The notes under the pieces were generated by a model, which did not search any database, was not told the origin of the DNA, and saw only the letters and a program-made list of their open reading frames with translations. A program made the translations under genes and the position numbers. From positions 89,316 through 153,315 of the forward strand of contig JASEJE010000003.1 of assembly GCA_030024085.1 (NCBI GenBank): a stretch of DNA of 64,000 bases, written 5' to 3'. Within the stretch, counting starts at the first letter, position 1. Each line of letters begins with the position of its first letter. Shown piece after piece: positions 1 through 8,750 of the stretch. This DNA comes from Bacillota bacterium. Lineage in GTDB: Bacteria > Bacillota > SHA-98 > UBA4971.

Positions 1-905
1 CCCGGGATCATCCGGAAGACGCGCCGCTGCTCGTCCCAGGTGAGCCGTGTCTGAAAGCCCACCATGTTGAGAAGCGTCCCGGCCTCGTCCTCACGTCTGA
101 GCTGCACAACGGCGTACGGCCTCTCGCCCGTCCGCGGGTCGACCAGGCCCACCGGCCGCATGGGGCCGTACGCGAGGGCCTCGCGCCCCCTCCGTGCCAG
201 GACCTCCACGGGCATGCACGCCTCGAAGACTCTCGTGTCCTCGAACCCGTGGACCGGCGCGCACCTCGCCGAGACCAGCGCGTCACAGAAACGATCGTAC
301 TCTTCCTTCGTCATCGGGCAATTGAGGTAGTCGTCGCCGCCCCGGCCGTAGCGAGATCCCCAGAAGGCCTTCGACATGTCGCACGACTCCGCGGTCACTA
401 TCGGCGCTACGGCGTCATAGAAGTAGAGATGCGCGGTGCCAGCAAGCCGGGCCATGTCCTGCGCCAGGCTCTCTGACGTGAGGGGGCCTGTTGCTATCAC
501 CACCGGGACGCCTTCGGGGATCGTGTGCACCTCTTTCCTCACCGTCTTCACCCTGGGACAGCGCTCGATGTACGCCGTAACGAGACGCGCGAACCGTCGC
601 CTGTCGCACGCCAGCGCAGACCCGGCGGGGATCCTCGATCCTTCTGCGCATCTCATGATGATGGACCCCAGGATCCGCATCTCCTCTTTGAGCACGCCGG
701 CAGCGCTGTCGGGGCTGTCGGAGCCCAGGGAATTGGAGCACACCAGCTCGGCGAAGTCGCCCGTGGTATGGGCAGGGGTCATCATCGCCGGACGCATCTC
801 CACGAGCGTCACTTGCAGGCCCTGCCTCGCAGCCTGCCATGCGGCCTCGATGCCCGCGAGGCCGCCCCCCACCACCATTACGTCACCTACACCAGGATCG
901 AGCAT
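1..905 (-). CDS. trmFO: TrmFO, folate/FAD-dependent tRNA (uracil-54-C5) methyltransferase, C-terminus outside window
   Basis: Makes ribothymidine at position 54 of tRNA from methylene-tetrahydrofolate and FADH2, in the cytosol. Only the first 301 residues are visible; the family is about 440 aa, so the C-terminal third lies left of base 1. Seen: an FAD-binding Rossmann motif VMVVGGGLAGIEAA right after the start, then ELVCSNSLGSDSPDSAAG, which is characteristic of TrmFO rather than GidA/MnmG, and YDAVAPIV. The ATG at 905 has GGGGAGGA just upstream; Met10 is a weaker alternative. It lies downstream of topA, the usual Firmicutes order, but a palindromic repeat separates the two. Confidence 0.93.
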   Translation of the reverse strand, partial: MLDPGVGDVMVVGGGLAGIEAAWQAARQGLQVTLVEMRPAMMTPAHTTGDFAELVCSNSLGSDSPDSAAGVLKEEMRILGSIIMRCAEGSRIPAGSALACDRRRFARLVTAYIERCPRVKTVRKEVHTIPEGVPVVIATGPLTSESLAQDMARLAGTAHLYFYDAVAPIVTAESCDMSKAFWGSRYGRGGDDYLNCPMTKEEYDRFCDALVSARCAPVHGFEDTRVFEACMPVEVLARRGREALAYGPMRPVGLVDPRTGERPYAVVQLRREDEAGTLLNMVGFQTRLTWDEQRRVFRMIP

Positions 906-992
906 GCTTCCTCCCCACCGGCGCGCCGGGCAATCGACACTCATGTGGACTCGTAAAACAGTATGGGCTGCTCATAGGCCAGAGGAGCACCA

Positions 993-1179
993 AGTGCGGG
1001 TTCAGAAATCACCGCCGCTTTTCCAGGGGTTGCCGGTGCTCGCACGACGGGGCGCTCTCGATTTGGCGAGCCTGAATGCCAAATCTAACGAGCCGCGCCG
1101 CAAGCGCGCCGCCCCCGGAGTGCAACACCGGCAACCGAGAAGGTTCTCCCGAACCAGCGTGGATTTGTGAACTCACACT
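993..1179 (+). repeat. Palindromic repeat, copy A (interior inverted)
   Basis: About 187 bp imperfect palindrome filling the topA-trmFO gap. Ends form inverted repeats: left GTGCGGGTTCAGAAATC, right (reverse complement) GTGTGAGTTCACAAATC. Inner arms GGTTGCCGGTG and CACCGGCAACC flank a core ATTTGGC...GCCAAAT. The right end touches the topA stop codon. Compared with copy E at 39792 the outer flanks agree, but the interior runs in the opposite direction. Confidence 0.85.
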
Positions 1180-3284
1180 CAGGCAGAGGATTCCTTGCCG
1201 CCGGGCTCGGATTTGGGCCCCTCCCGGTAATCACACGTCTCCCGCACGCACGCGAGGAACCCGCCCTTTCCGCCGCGCCTGACGAGAAACGCCCCGCACT
1301 TCGGACAGGTGGCCTTCACAGGGGTGTACCACGTGGTAAAGCGGCAATCGGGGTACCTGCTGCACCCGTAGAACTTCCTTCCCTTCCTCGTCTTTCGCTC
1401 GACTACCTCCGCGCCGCACTCAGGGCAGTTCACCCCGGCGGAGCGGACTATCTTCTTGGTGAACGTGCACTCGGGATACCCCTGACACCCCAGGAACGTC
1501 CCGAATCTGCCGTGCTTCACCACGAGCGGACGCCCGCACTCGGGGCACTTCTCGCCGGTGACCTCGTCAGGGACCCTGACCCGTCCCACGCTCTGCTCGG
1601 CCGCGCTGACCGTCTTCTCGAATGGGACGTAGAATTCGTCGATGACCCTGACCCAGTCGAGCTTGCCCTCGGCGATCCTGTCGAGCTGGTTCTCCATCTC
1701 CGCCGTGAACGCCACGTCGACCACCTGCGGGTAAACCTGCTTAAGGAGATCCACGACCACGAACCCGAGCTGGGTGGGATGAAACCTCTTCTCCTCCAAC
1801 ACCACATACCCGCGCCTCAGAATCGTGTCGATTATGGGCGCGTATGTGCTGGGCCGCCCTATTCCGTTCTCCTCCAGTGCCTTCACCAGGGTAGCCTCGG
1901 TGTACCGCGGGGGCGGTTCCGTGAAATGCTGCGCAGGCTCGAGCCGCACGAGCCCAAGGGTCTCGCCCTCGTGCACCTCCGGCAGGCCCGGTTCCTCGTC
2001 CTTGCCGTTGTCGGTGGCCTCCTGGTATACGAGGGTAAATCCGGGGAACTTGACCCTGGACCCGGTCGCCCTGAACGTATAGGCCTGTGCCTGCACGTCA
2101 ACGCTCATGGCATCGAGCACCGCCGACTCCATCTGGCTCGCCACGAACCTTTCCCAGATGAGACGGTAGAGCCTGTATTGGTCGCGAGTTAGGTGGGCCT
2201 TCACCTGGTCAGGGAGCCTCTCGACCGAGGTTGGACGTATCGCCTCGTGGGCATCCTGGCTCGTGGCCTTCGCCCGGTATCGCCTGGGCTGGCCGGGCAC
2301 GTACTCCCGCCCGTAGGTCTTGCCGATGAACGCCCTCGCAGCCTGCTCGGCCTCGACCGCGGTCCGAACCGAGTCGGTGCGGATGTATGTGACCAGGCCA
2401 ACGCTGCCCTCGTCTCCAAGCTGCAGGCCCTCGTACAGCTGCTGAGCCACCTGCATGGTCTTCCGCGAGCCAAACCCGAGCCTCCTCGACGCTTCCTGCT
2501 GCAGAGTGCTCGTGGTGAAGGGAGGCGCAGGGTTCCGGCGCCGCTCCTTTCTCGTGACCCTCGCCACCTGATACGTTGCGCCGGAGAGGTCGTCCAGAAT
2601 GGACTTGGTCTCACCCTCGTTGCGGATCTCGATCTTACGGCCTGCGCGGAGCACCAGCTTCGCCGGGAACTCCCGTCCCTCGTCGGAGGACCGGAGGTGT
2701 GCAGTGATCGACCAGTATTCCCGGGGGACATGCGCCTGGATTTCTCTTTCCCTGTCGCAAACGAGCCTGACGGCCACCGACTGCACTCTGCCCGCCGAGA
2801 GCCCGCGGCGGACCTTCTTCCAGAGGAGAGGGCTCAGACTGTAACCCACGAGACGGTCCAATACCCGCCTGGCCTGCTGGGCGTTCACGCGGTCAAGGTC
2901 GATCGCCCTGCGGCTTTCCAGCGCAGCCTCTATGGCGGGCCTCGTTATCTCATTGAACTCTATGCGGCAGGGGCTCCCAGGGTCGATCCCCAGCACCTGC
3001 GTGAGATGCCACGATATCGCTTCTCCTTCACGGTCAGGGTCGGTGGCGAGCAGCACCCCCGGCGCCGACTCGACCGCGCTCTTGAGCTCGCGAATGATGT
3101 CCCCCCTGTCCCTCAGGACCACGTAATGCGGCTCGTAACCGTCCTTGACGTCTACCCCGAGTTTGCTCTTGGGAAGGTCACGCACGTGTCCCCTGGAGGC
3201 CTTCACAGTGTACCCCGGCCCGAGGAACTTGCCTATGGTCTTCGCCTTGGCAGGTGACTCAACAATAACAAGGGATTTCGACAT
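1179..3284 (-). CDS. topA: DNA topoisomerase I (type IA)
   Basis: Relaxes negative supercoils by cutting one strand through a 5'-phosphotyrosine link. 701 aa. Toprim domain at residues 1-115 with the acidic motif ATDPDREGEAISWH (about 80-93); catalytic tyrosine is Tyr300 in TYIRTDS. Three C-terminal zinc ribbons follow (CPECGRPL, CPECGAEV, CPKCGAFL, each with a partner Cys pair; the last ends CVRETCDY), about residues 570-690. Ends KESSA; the TGA stop coincides with the terminus of repeat A. Transcribed after dprA and the small Smg-like gene. Confidence 0.98.
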   Translation of the reverse strand: MSKSLVIVESPAKAKTIGKFLGPGYTVKASRGHVRDLPKSKLGVDVKDGYEPHYVVLRDRGDIIRELKSAVESAPGVLLATDPDREGEAISWHLTQVLGIDPGSPCRIEFNEITRPAIEAALESRRAIDLDRVNAQQARRVLDRLVGYSLSPLLWKKVRRGLSAGRVQSVAVRLVCDREREIQAHVPREYWSITAHLRSSDEGREFPAKLVLRAGRKIEIRNEGETKSILDDLSGATYQVARVTRKERRRNPAPPFTTSTLQQEASRRLGFGSRKTMQVAQQLYEGLQLGDEGSVGLVTYIRTDSVRTAVEAEQAARAFIGKTYGREYVPGQPRRYRAKATSQDAHEAIRPTSVERLPDQVKAHLTRDQYRLYRLIWERFVASQMESAVLDAMSVDVQAQAYTFRATGSRVKFPGFTLVYQEATDNGKDEEPGLPEVHEGETLGLVRLEPAQHFTEPPPRYTEATLVKALEENGIGRPSTYAPIIDTILRRGYVVLEEKRFHPTQLGFVVVDLLKQVYPQVVDVAFTAEMENQLDRIAEGKLDWVRVIDEFYVPFEKTVSAAEQSVGRVRVPDEVTGEKCPECGRPLVVKHGRFGTFLGCQGYPECTFTKKIVRSAGVNCPECGAEVVERKTRKGRKFYGCSRYPDCRFTTWYTPVKATCPKCGAFLVRRGGKGGFLACVRETCDYREGPKSEPGGKESSA

Positions 3285-3313
3285 CCTGACACTCCCTGTT
3301 TCGTTTGCAGGTC

Positions 3314-3709
3314 TTAGTGAAGCAGCCGGGGTTCCGGCCGCGGGTCCTCATCCTCACCCTGGGCTATCTCGCCATCAGCCTCACCGCCCGTTGCCTGGCC
3401 AAGGATCATGGCCACCCTCTCCCTGTCGTCTATGACGCTGGATAACACCAGCGCCATGTCAGCGGCGTCGATCCGGCCGGCGTCCACCGCCGTCACGAGG
3501 AGCATGGCCTCTTCCAGTTCGTCAGGACGGACGAGCCCTGCCTCCTGCAAAAACGTCACAAGGCCCCACGCATCGACAGTTAGCTTCTGTCGCTCATCGG
3601 CGTTTAATACCCTTCGTGCACCCAGGGCCTGACGGGACGCCAGGTGAGACCGGCTGCGCTTTCGGTTGGCCAATTCAACCACCTTCTTTCGCGCGTCGAA
3701 CGTAACCAT
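3314..3709 (-). CDS. smg: Smg-like (DUF494) small protein, C-terminal half of the family
   Basis: 131 aa, function unknown in the family. The part EEAMLLVTAVDAGRIDAADM resembles the helical C-terminal part of Smg/DUF494, where an alternation of 'L..a.....ID..dlk' is typical. Position supports this: in E. coli smg lies between dprA (smf) and a topoisomerase-like gene, and here it lies between dprA and topA, overlapping the dprA 3' end by 35 nt. It lacks the N-terminal half of full-length Smg (about 155 aa). The basic N-terminus (RKRSRSHLASR) and the acidic Pro-rich tail look lineage specific. Confidence 0.6.
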   Translation of the reverse strand: MVTFDARKKVVELANRKRSRSHLASRQALGARRVLNADERQKLTVDAWGLVTFLQEAGLVRPDELEEAMLLVTAVDAGRIDAADMALVLSSVIDDRERVAMILGQATGGEADGEIAQGEDEDPRPEPRLLH

Positions 3710-4781
3710 CGAGAGCGCGGGCGACGAGGCCCCGGATCTCGAGGCCTGCGAGGGCCACCGCGACGTCCCGCGGTCCCAGCCCCGTCTCGTCTACTATATC
3801 ATCTGCGGACGCCGGTGAAAAGTCCAGCGCCGCCAGGACCCGCTTCTCCCGGGCTGAGAGACGCAGGCTGCTCTCCCCCCTGCTCCCATGGCTCTCGGGA
3901 GCGGCCATGTTCTCGATGCCCAGCTCCTCTAGGATGTCCCCGATCCCCTCAACCAGCCTCGCGCCGTCCCTGATGAGCTGGTGGGTCCCCCGGGACAGCG
4001 GGCTGCGGATATCGCCGGGAACTGCAAACACGTCGCGCCCCTGCTCGAGAGCGAACTTCGCCGTGATGAGGGCACCACTCGTCTCCCGGGCCTCCACCAC
4101 CACGACGCCAAGGGAAAGGCCGCTTATGATCCTGTTGCGCGCGGGGAAGTTCTGCCCATACGGACGGGTCCCGAGAGAGCGTTCGCTCACGAGCGCCCCG
4201 TTTCCTGCAATCTCCTCGGCGAGTTTCTCGTTCTCGGGGGGATACACCACGTCGACCCCGCACCCGAGGACAGCGATCGTGCGCCCGCCTGTCTCAAGGG
4301 CGCCGCGGTGGGCCTCAGAGTCGATGCCTCGCGCCATCCCTGACACGATGGTGAAGCCCGCACTCGCCGCCTCCCCTGCGACGAGACGCGCCGCCGCGCG
4401 CCCGTAGCGCGTGGCATGCCTCGCTCCGACCACCGCAATGGCCAGCCCGTCACCTGGCAGGATCTCGCCCTTGACGTAAAGCACCGGGGGAGGGTGGTCG
4501 ATGTTCAGGAGCCGTTCGGGATAGCCGGGGTCCGACGTGGTGACTATGCTTACCCCGAGGTCGTCAGCCTTCTCGAGTTCTTCCCGGAGCAACCTCCCGT
4601 CGCGCACCTCGGCGATCCTCTGCACAGTCACCGGGCCGATGCCCTCGACGCGCAGCAACGCATCCTCTCTCGCCAGCAGGGCATCGCGCGCCGAGCCAAA
4701 GCACTGGATGAGGCTAGCAAGCCTCGCGCCGCCGATGGTGCCCACCATGTTCAGGGCTATTGTGCACTCTCTCTCGTCCAT
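3675..4781 (-). CDS. dprA: DNA processing protein DprA
   Basis: Binds incoming single-stranded DNA during transformation and loads RecA. 368 aa. N-terminal SAM/helix-hairpin-helix-like region (VEGIGPVTVQRIAE), then the extended Rossmann domain with AIVGARHATRYG-type motif, SGMARGIDSEAHRGAL, AVLGCGVDVVYPPEN and FPARNRIISGLS, and a C-terminal winged helix (ASADDIVDETGLGPRDVAVAL). I place the start at MDERE (4781), because an upstream in-frame extension would be translated repeat-B sequence. Overlaps the Smg-like gene. Confidence 0.95.
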   Translation of the reverse strand: MDERECTIALNMVGTIGGARLASLIQCFGSARDALLAREDALLRVEGIGPVTVQRIAEVRDGRLLREELEKADDLGVSIVTTSDPGYPERLLNIDHPPPVLYVKGEILPGDGLAIAVVGARHATRYGRAAARLVAGEAASAGFTIVSGMARGIDSEAHRGALETGGRTIAVLGCGVDVVYPPENEKLAEEIAGNGALVSERSLGTRPYGQNFPARNRIISGLSLGVVVVEARETSGALITAKFALEQGRDVFAVPGDIRSPLSRGTHQLIRDGARLVEGIGDILEELGIENMAAPESHGSRGESSLRLSAREKRVLAALDFSPASADDIVDETGLGPRDVAVALAGLEIRGLVARALDGYVRRAKEGG

Positions 4782-4861
4782 GTGTCGTCCACCCGCCCAT
4801 GCACGGGGAAAAGCCCGCTCCCCACGCATGCTTGCTGCCGCCGGCTTGCCCTGCGGTCGTC

Positions 4862-5186
4862 CTAAGTATGGCGCCATGAGGCTGTTGATTTCCTCCACTT
4901 TATGACAACGCAGCTCGGTGGAGTGCCGGAAAACGGTCGCCGTGCACGGCCAAACTGGCAGCTACTGGGGAAAATCAACGGTCTCCGCCATAAGTTTGCG
5001 CCACTTCTCCTGACGGTGTTGAGGTTGCCGGTGCTTGCTAGGGCGGGGCGCCTGGAATTTGGCTAGCCTTGAGCGCCAAATTCGAACGCATCTCACCGCA
5101 CGCGCCGTCCCCGGAGGGCAGTACCGGCAACCTTGGCGAGGACCTGCGCGCTGAAAAGTAGCGCGGATTTGTGGCGATCTACTTAG
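4862..5186 (-). repeat. Palindromic repeat, copy B, with nested insertion
   Basis: Full copy between comM and dprA. Ends: CTAAGTATGGCGCCAT at left and the reverse complement of CTAAGTAGATCGCCAC at right. Core GAATTTGGC/GCCAAATTC type with inner GGTTGCCGGTR arms. It is 325 bp instead of about 209 because of a 108-bp insertion at 4878-4985. Reverse orientation relative to copies D and F. Confidence 0.88.
4878..4985. mobile_element. 108-bp mini-insertion inside repeat B
   Basis: Flanked by direct repeats CGCCAT (4872-4877 and 4986-4991). Removing the insert and one repeat restores TATGGCGCCATAAG exactly as in copy D. Its ends are inverted repeats: GAGGCTGTTGATTTCC at left and, as reverse complement, GAGACCGTTGATTTTCC at right. 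It contains a 12-bp palindrome GCCGTGCACGGC and no coding sequence. This is the pattern of a non-autonomous transposable element with 6-bp target duplication; no family assigned. Confidence 0.75.
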
Positions 5187-5221
5187 CGGTGGTCCTGGCG
5201 GTCGTCCCGGGCCGCCAGGGT

Positions 5222-6757
5222 CTACCCGCGAAGTGAGAACGCCCTGTAGCTCACGGCCTCGCTTATGTGCTGGTCCTGCACAAGGTCGCTTCCCTCCAGG
5301 TCGGCGATGGTCCTCGCCACTTTGAGCACCCTCGCATGGGCGCGGGCCGACAGCCCCAGCCTCGCGCAGGCGGCGTAAAGCAGTGTCCTTGCCTCCCTGG
5401 ACATCCGGCAGAAAGCCCGGAGCTCGGAAGGGCGCATCTCCGCATTGGCCCTGACCGGAAGTCCCCCGAACCTTGCCTGCTGAGTCTGCCTTGCCCGAAC
5501 CACTCTCTCGCGGATCTCCGCGGAGGTCTCCCGGCCTCGCGCCTGCTCGAGATCGTTCATATCCACCTTCCGCACGTGGATGTGGAGGTCGATCCTATCG
5601 AGGAGCGGACCGGACAGACGGGCGAGGTACTTCTGCACGGCGGTCGGGGTACACGTGCAGACGCCCGAGCGCGCCCCTCCACGGCCGCACGGGCACGGAT
5701 TCATCGCCGCCACCAGCATGAACCTTGCAGGAAACGTCGCCATGCCGCCAGCCCTCGAGACCGTGACGAACCCGTCCTCGAGAGGCTGCCGTAGCGCCTC
5801 GAGAGCATGCCCCGCAAACTCCGGGATCTCGTCGAGGAAGAGGACGCCCCGATGCGCCAGAGAGATCTCCCCGGGCCTCGGAACGCGCCCCCCGCCGATC
5901 AGGCCGGGTGCCGATATGGTATGGTGAGGGCTTCTAAATGGCCTCGTCGACACGACGCTGGTGCCCGCGGGGAGGAGCCCCGCCGCGCTGTAGACCCTGG
6001 TTACCTCGAGAGCCTCATCCCACGTAAGCGGCGGCAAAACCGAGGGTATGCGCCGGGCGAGCATGGTCTTTCCTGCTCCGGGAGGCCCGACCATCAGCAC
6101 GTTGTGTCCTCCCGCAGCAGCCACCTCGAGGGCCCGCCTGGCCTGATCCTGCCCCAGGACGTCCGCGAAGTCCAGGTCCTCCTCGAACTGCAACGACGCG
6201 TCCGCGAAACCCCTCGTCGCCGGGGTCTTGCTTATGCGCAGGGAACCGCAGAGATGGCCCACAGCCTCGACAAGCGTGTTCACACCATAGACGTCGAGGC
6301 CGTCCACGAGTGCCGCCTCACCTGCGTTCTCGCTGGCGACCATCATCATGGTGAACCCCGCGGACCTGGCCGCAAGGGCTATTGACAGCACTCCGGACGT
6401 TCCCCGCACCTGCCCGTCGAGGGAGAGTTCCCCTGCGAACACGCAATCCTCCACGGCGGATGAGCTGATCTCGCCGGTCGCCGCCAGGATGCCGAGGGCG
6501 ATGGCAAGGTCGAAACATGCCCCCTCCTTACGGATCATGGCTGGGGCAAGGTTGACTGTGATCCTGCGAAGCGGAAACTCGAACCCGGAGTTCCTGAGAG
6601 CGGCCCTCACCCGCTCCCTGGCCTCGCGGATGGCCGCATCGGGCAGCCCAACTACCTCAAAGGACGGAAGCCCTGCCGAGACATCCACCTCGACGCACAC
6701 AGGGTATCCATCTATGCCGAGAACGGCGCCACCGGGCACCTTCGCAAGCAAAGGCAT
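5222..6757 (-). CDS. comM: YifB/ComM family Mg-chelatase-like AAA+ ATPase
   Basis: Hexameric helicase-like ATPase; ComM extends heteroduplex branches during natural transformation in other bacteria, and its neighbour dprA suggests the same role. 511 aa from MPLLAKVPGG. Domains: N-terminal ChlI/Lon-like domain (GLPSFEVVGLPDAAIREARE), AAA+ core with Walker A GPPGAGKTML, Walker B GVLFLDEIPEF, zinc-type cysteines in NPCPCGRGGARSGVCTC, C-terminal Mg-chelatase helical domain (YRAFSL). The ATG at 6757 overlaps the yraN TGA stop by one base (TGATG), so I chose it over an upstream extension. Confidence 0.95.
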   Translation of the reverse strand: MPLLAKVPGGAVLGIDGYPVCVEVDVSAGLPSFEVVGLPDAAIREARERVRAALRNSGFEFPLRRITVNLAPAMIRKEGACFDLAIALGILAATGEISSSAVEDCVFAGELSLDGQVRGTSGVLSIALAARSAGFTMMMVASENAGEAALVDGLDVYGVNTLVEAVGHLCGSLRISKTPATRGFADASLQFEEDLDFADVLGQDQARRALEVAAAGGHNVLMVGPPGAGKTMLARRIPSVLPPLTWDEALEVTRVYSAAGLLPAGTSVVSTRPFRSPHHTISAPGLIGGGRVPRPGEISLAHRGVLFLDEIPEFAGHALEALRQPLEDGFVTVSRAGGMATFPARFMLVAAMNPCPCGRGGARSGVCTCTPTAVQKYLARLSGPLLDRIDLHIHVRKVDMNDLEQARGRETSAEIRERVVRARQTQQARFGGLPVRANAEMRPSELRAFCRMSREARTLLYAACARLGLSARAHARVLKVARTIADLEGSDLVQDQHISEAVSYRAFSLRG

Positions 6758-7128
6758 CACCCCCCGCAGTCGAAGGCGCCCTTGATGAGGTGCGCGAGAG
6801 GCGTGCCCGAGGGAAGGAGGTCCACGGCCACCACATCGAACCTGCACTCGACCCCGGCCATCCCCCGGCCTGCCATGTACGCGAGCGCCGTCCTGACGAT
6901 GCGCCGCCGCTTCCTCGCCGTGATCTGCTCCGCGGCCGAGCCGAACGGGCCAGGCCTCCTGGTCTTCACTTCGACGAACACGAGAACCGCACCGTCGCGC
7001 GCCACTATGTCGATCTCCCCCGCCCTCCAGCGGAAATTACGCTCGAGTATCTCGAAGCCGTTCGACTCGAGGTACCTCGCAGCGATATCTTCGCCCGCAG
7101 ACCCTATATCCCTGCTTTTCGCGTACAA
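6757..7128 (-). CDS. yraN: UPF0102 family endonuclease-like protein YraN
   Basis: About 123 aa, restriction-endonuclease-like fold of unknown substrate. Motifs GEIDIVARD and VFVEVKTRR match the family, as does the N-terminal GEDIAARYLESNGFEILERNFR. I prefer TTG at 7128 because AGAGGGG lies 8 nt upstream; a GTG at 7137 is the alternative. Lies between rnhB and comM, a conserved neighbourhood. Confidence 0.9.
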   Translation of the reverse strand: MYAKSRDIGSAGEDIAARYLESNGFEILERNFRWRAGEIDIVARDGAVLVFVEVKTRRPGPFGSAAEQITARKRRRIVRTALAYMAGRGMAGVECRFDVVAVDLLPSGTPLAHLIKGAFDCGG

Positions 7129-7221
7129 TGAGCACACCCCTCTGCCATCGATTCCCAGAGTGGTATTTCTCCACCGGTTTGGGTTTTCCTGCCATATGTC
7201 GGAGACTGATGGGAAATTGTG

Positions 7222-7887
7222 TTATAGCCCGAGCTCCGGGCCCAGGCTGGGCTGTTTCGCGAGGATGCCCCTGAGGAAGGTCTTTCTATGCAGCGGACAC
7301 GGCCCGTGCTTCAAGATCGCCGCAACGTGCTCCGGTGTGCAATACCCCTTGTGGGACCTGATGCCATACTGAGGATACTCATGATCCCAGACCACGCACA
7401 TCCTGTCCCTCGTAACCTTGGCGACGATGGAGGCTGCGGCTATGGCCTGGGAAAGCCCGTCCCCGTGAATGACCGCGCTCTGGGAGATTGGCACGGGCAC
7501 GACCTCGGCGTCAACGAGCAGGTAGTCCGGCAGGATGCCGAGGTCATCGACAGCCCTCTTCATGGCAAGCCTGGCAGCCTGCTTTATGTTGATGCGGTCT
7601 ATTGTCTTCGCGTCCACCGATCCGCATCCGACGGCAAGCGCGGCGTTCATGATGACGTCGTAGAGGGTCTCCCGCCGCCCCGGTGAAAGCGTCTTCGAAT
7701 CGCGAACCCCCTCGACGATGGTCCCACGCCTGAACACCACGGCCGCAGCGACCACCGAGGCGATAAGAGACCCGCGGCCTGCCTCATCGATCCCGGCCAC
7801 CGCCACGTAGCCCTGTTCCCACAGCCGCCTTTCATAGAAGAGGAGGTCTTCCCGGCGGCACGATGCAACCGCGCTCAGAGCGATCAC
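7222..7887 (-). CDS. rnhB: Ribonuclease HII
   Basis: Removes RNA primers and misincorporated ribonucleotides from DNA. 221 aa. Catalytic Asp-Glu in GIDEAGRG, further motifs LVDAE, DGLSQAIAAASIVAKVTRD and YGIRSHKGYCTPEH. The usual GRGPLAGPVVAAAV stretch reads GRGSLIASVVAAAV, an unusual substitution of both prolines, but the nucleotide-recognising GRG is kept. Starts with GTG overlapping the rbgA stop (GTGA), so it is translationally coupled. Confidence 0.95.
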   Translation of the reverse strand: MIALSAVASCRREDLLFYERRLWEQGYVAVAGIDEAGRGSLIASVVAAAVVFRRGTIVEGVRDSKTLSPGRRETLYDVIMNAALAVGCGSVDAKTIDRINIKQAARLAMKRAVDDLGILPDYLLVDAEVVPVPISQSAVIHGDGLSQAIAAASIVAKVTRDRMCVVWDHEYPQYGIRSHKGYCTPEHVAAILKHGPCPLHRKTFLRGILAKQPSLGPELGL

Positions 7888-8750
7888 GTGGCCTCACCGC
7901 CTTGCGGCAGCGGGTCGAGGGTAACCCTTCCCAGGAGGCCCTTGCGGAAGTCAGAGAGCACCACGACACCTGCCCGAGAGAGATCCACCACTCCACCGGG
8001 CCCGAGACAGCCGCGCTTCCTGCCAACCAGTTCGAGCAGCTCCCGCCCGCCTACCGCCCGCACGTCCTCGAGCTTGAGGCGGGATGCGAGGGCGTCCGGC
8101 GCCCTCTCCCGGAGGACGTCCAGCAGATGCTCGGCCACATCCGCAGGATCGAAGGTCTCATCGCTGATGGCGCCCGTCGCCGCCAGCTTGAACATGGCGG
8201 CAGGGTCGTCAGCGCGCGGCCAGAGGACCCCTGGAGTGTCGAGGAGATCTATGCCCCTGCCCACGGTTATCCACTGCTTGCCCCGGGTGATCCCGGGCCT
8301 CGCGCCCGTTTTTGCCGACCTTCGCCCGGCTATCCTGTTCACCAGCGACGACTTGCCCACGTTAGGGATGCCGATGACCATGGCTCTCACGGGGCGCATC
8401 CTCCGCCCTCTCGATGCGAGCCTCAGCATGATCTGGCCTGCCACCGAGGAGCACGCCTCCACGACCGCCTCAACGCCCTCCCCGGTCTCGGCGTTCACGG
8501 CATAGCAAAACGGCTCGCGTGCGCGGAGCGCAGCAAGCCATTTTCGCGTCTCATCGGGGCTCGCGAGATCCTCCTTGGCCAGGACGACGATCTTCGCCCT
8601 CTCCCCCACGATCCAGGCGATCTCCGGGTTCCTGCTGGTATCGGGGATCCGCGCGTCCAGGACCTCTACGACCACGTCTATCCCTGCCAGGCTCCGCTTG
8701 ATAGCCTGCCTGGCTTTGGCCATGTGACCGGGAAACCATGAAAGCATCAT
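7884..8750 (-). CDS. rbgA: Ribosome biogenesis GTPase RbgA (YlqF)
   Basis: Circularly permuted GTPase needed for late 50S assembly. 288 aa from [13 protein letters not shown], the family's typical start. G4-like motif AKEDL precedes G1 GIPNVGKSSLVN and G3 DTPGVLWP, in the permuted order of the family; the C-terminal helical RNA-binding domain follows. The start ATG overlaps the lepB stop (ATGATG). Upstream AGGG. Confidence 0.96.
   Translation of the reverse strand: MMLSWFPGHMAKARQAIKRSLAGIDVVVEVLDARIPDTSRNPEIAWIVGERAKIVVLAKEDLASPDETRKWLAALRAREPFCYAVNAETGEGVEAVVEACSSVAGQIMLRLASRGRRMRPVRAMVIGIPNVGKSSLVNRIAGRRSAKTGARPGITRGKQWITVGRGIDLLDTPGVLWPRADDPAAMFKLAATGAISDETFDPADVAEHLLDVLRERAPDALASRLKLEDVRAVGGRELLELVGRKRGCLGPGGVVDLSRAGVVVLSDFRKGLLGRVTLDPLPQGGEAT

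Noticed and set aside
4990..5186. Repeat arms with GTTCGAA as possible tRNA T-loops
   Set aside because: No acceptor or anticodon stems form; the motif is part of the palindrome core.
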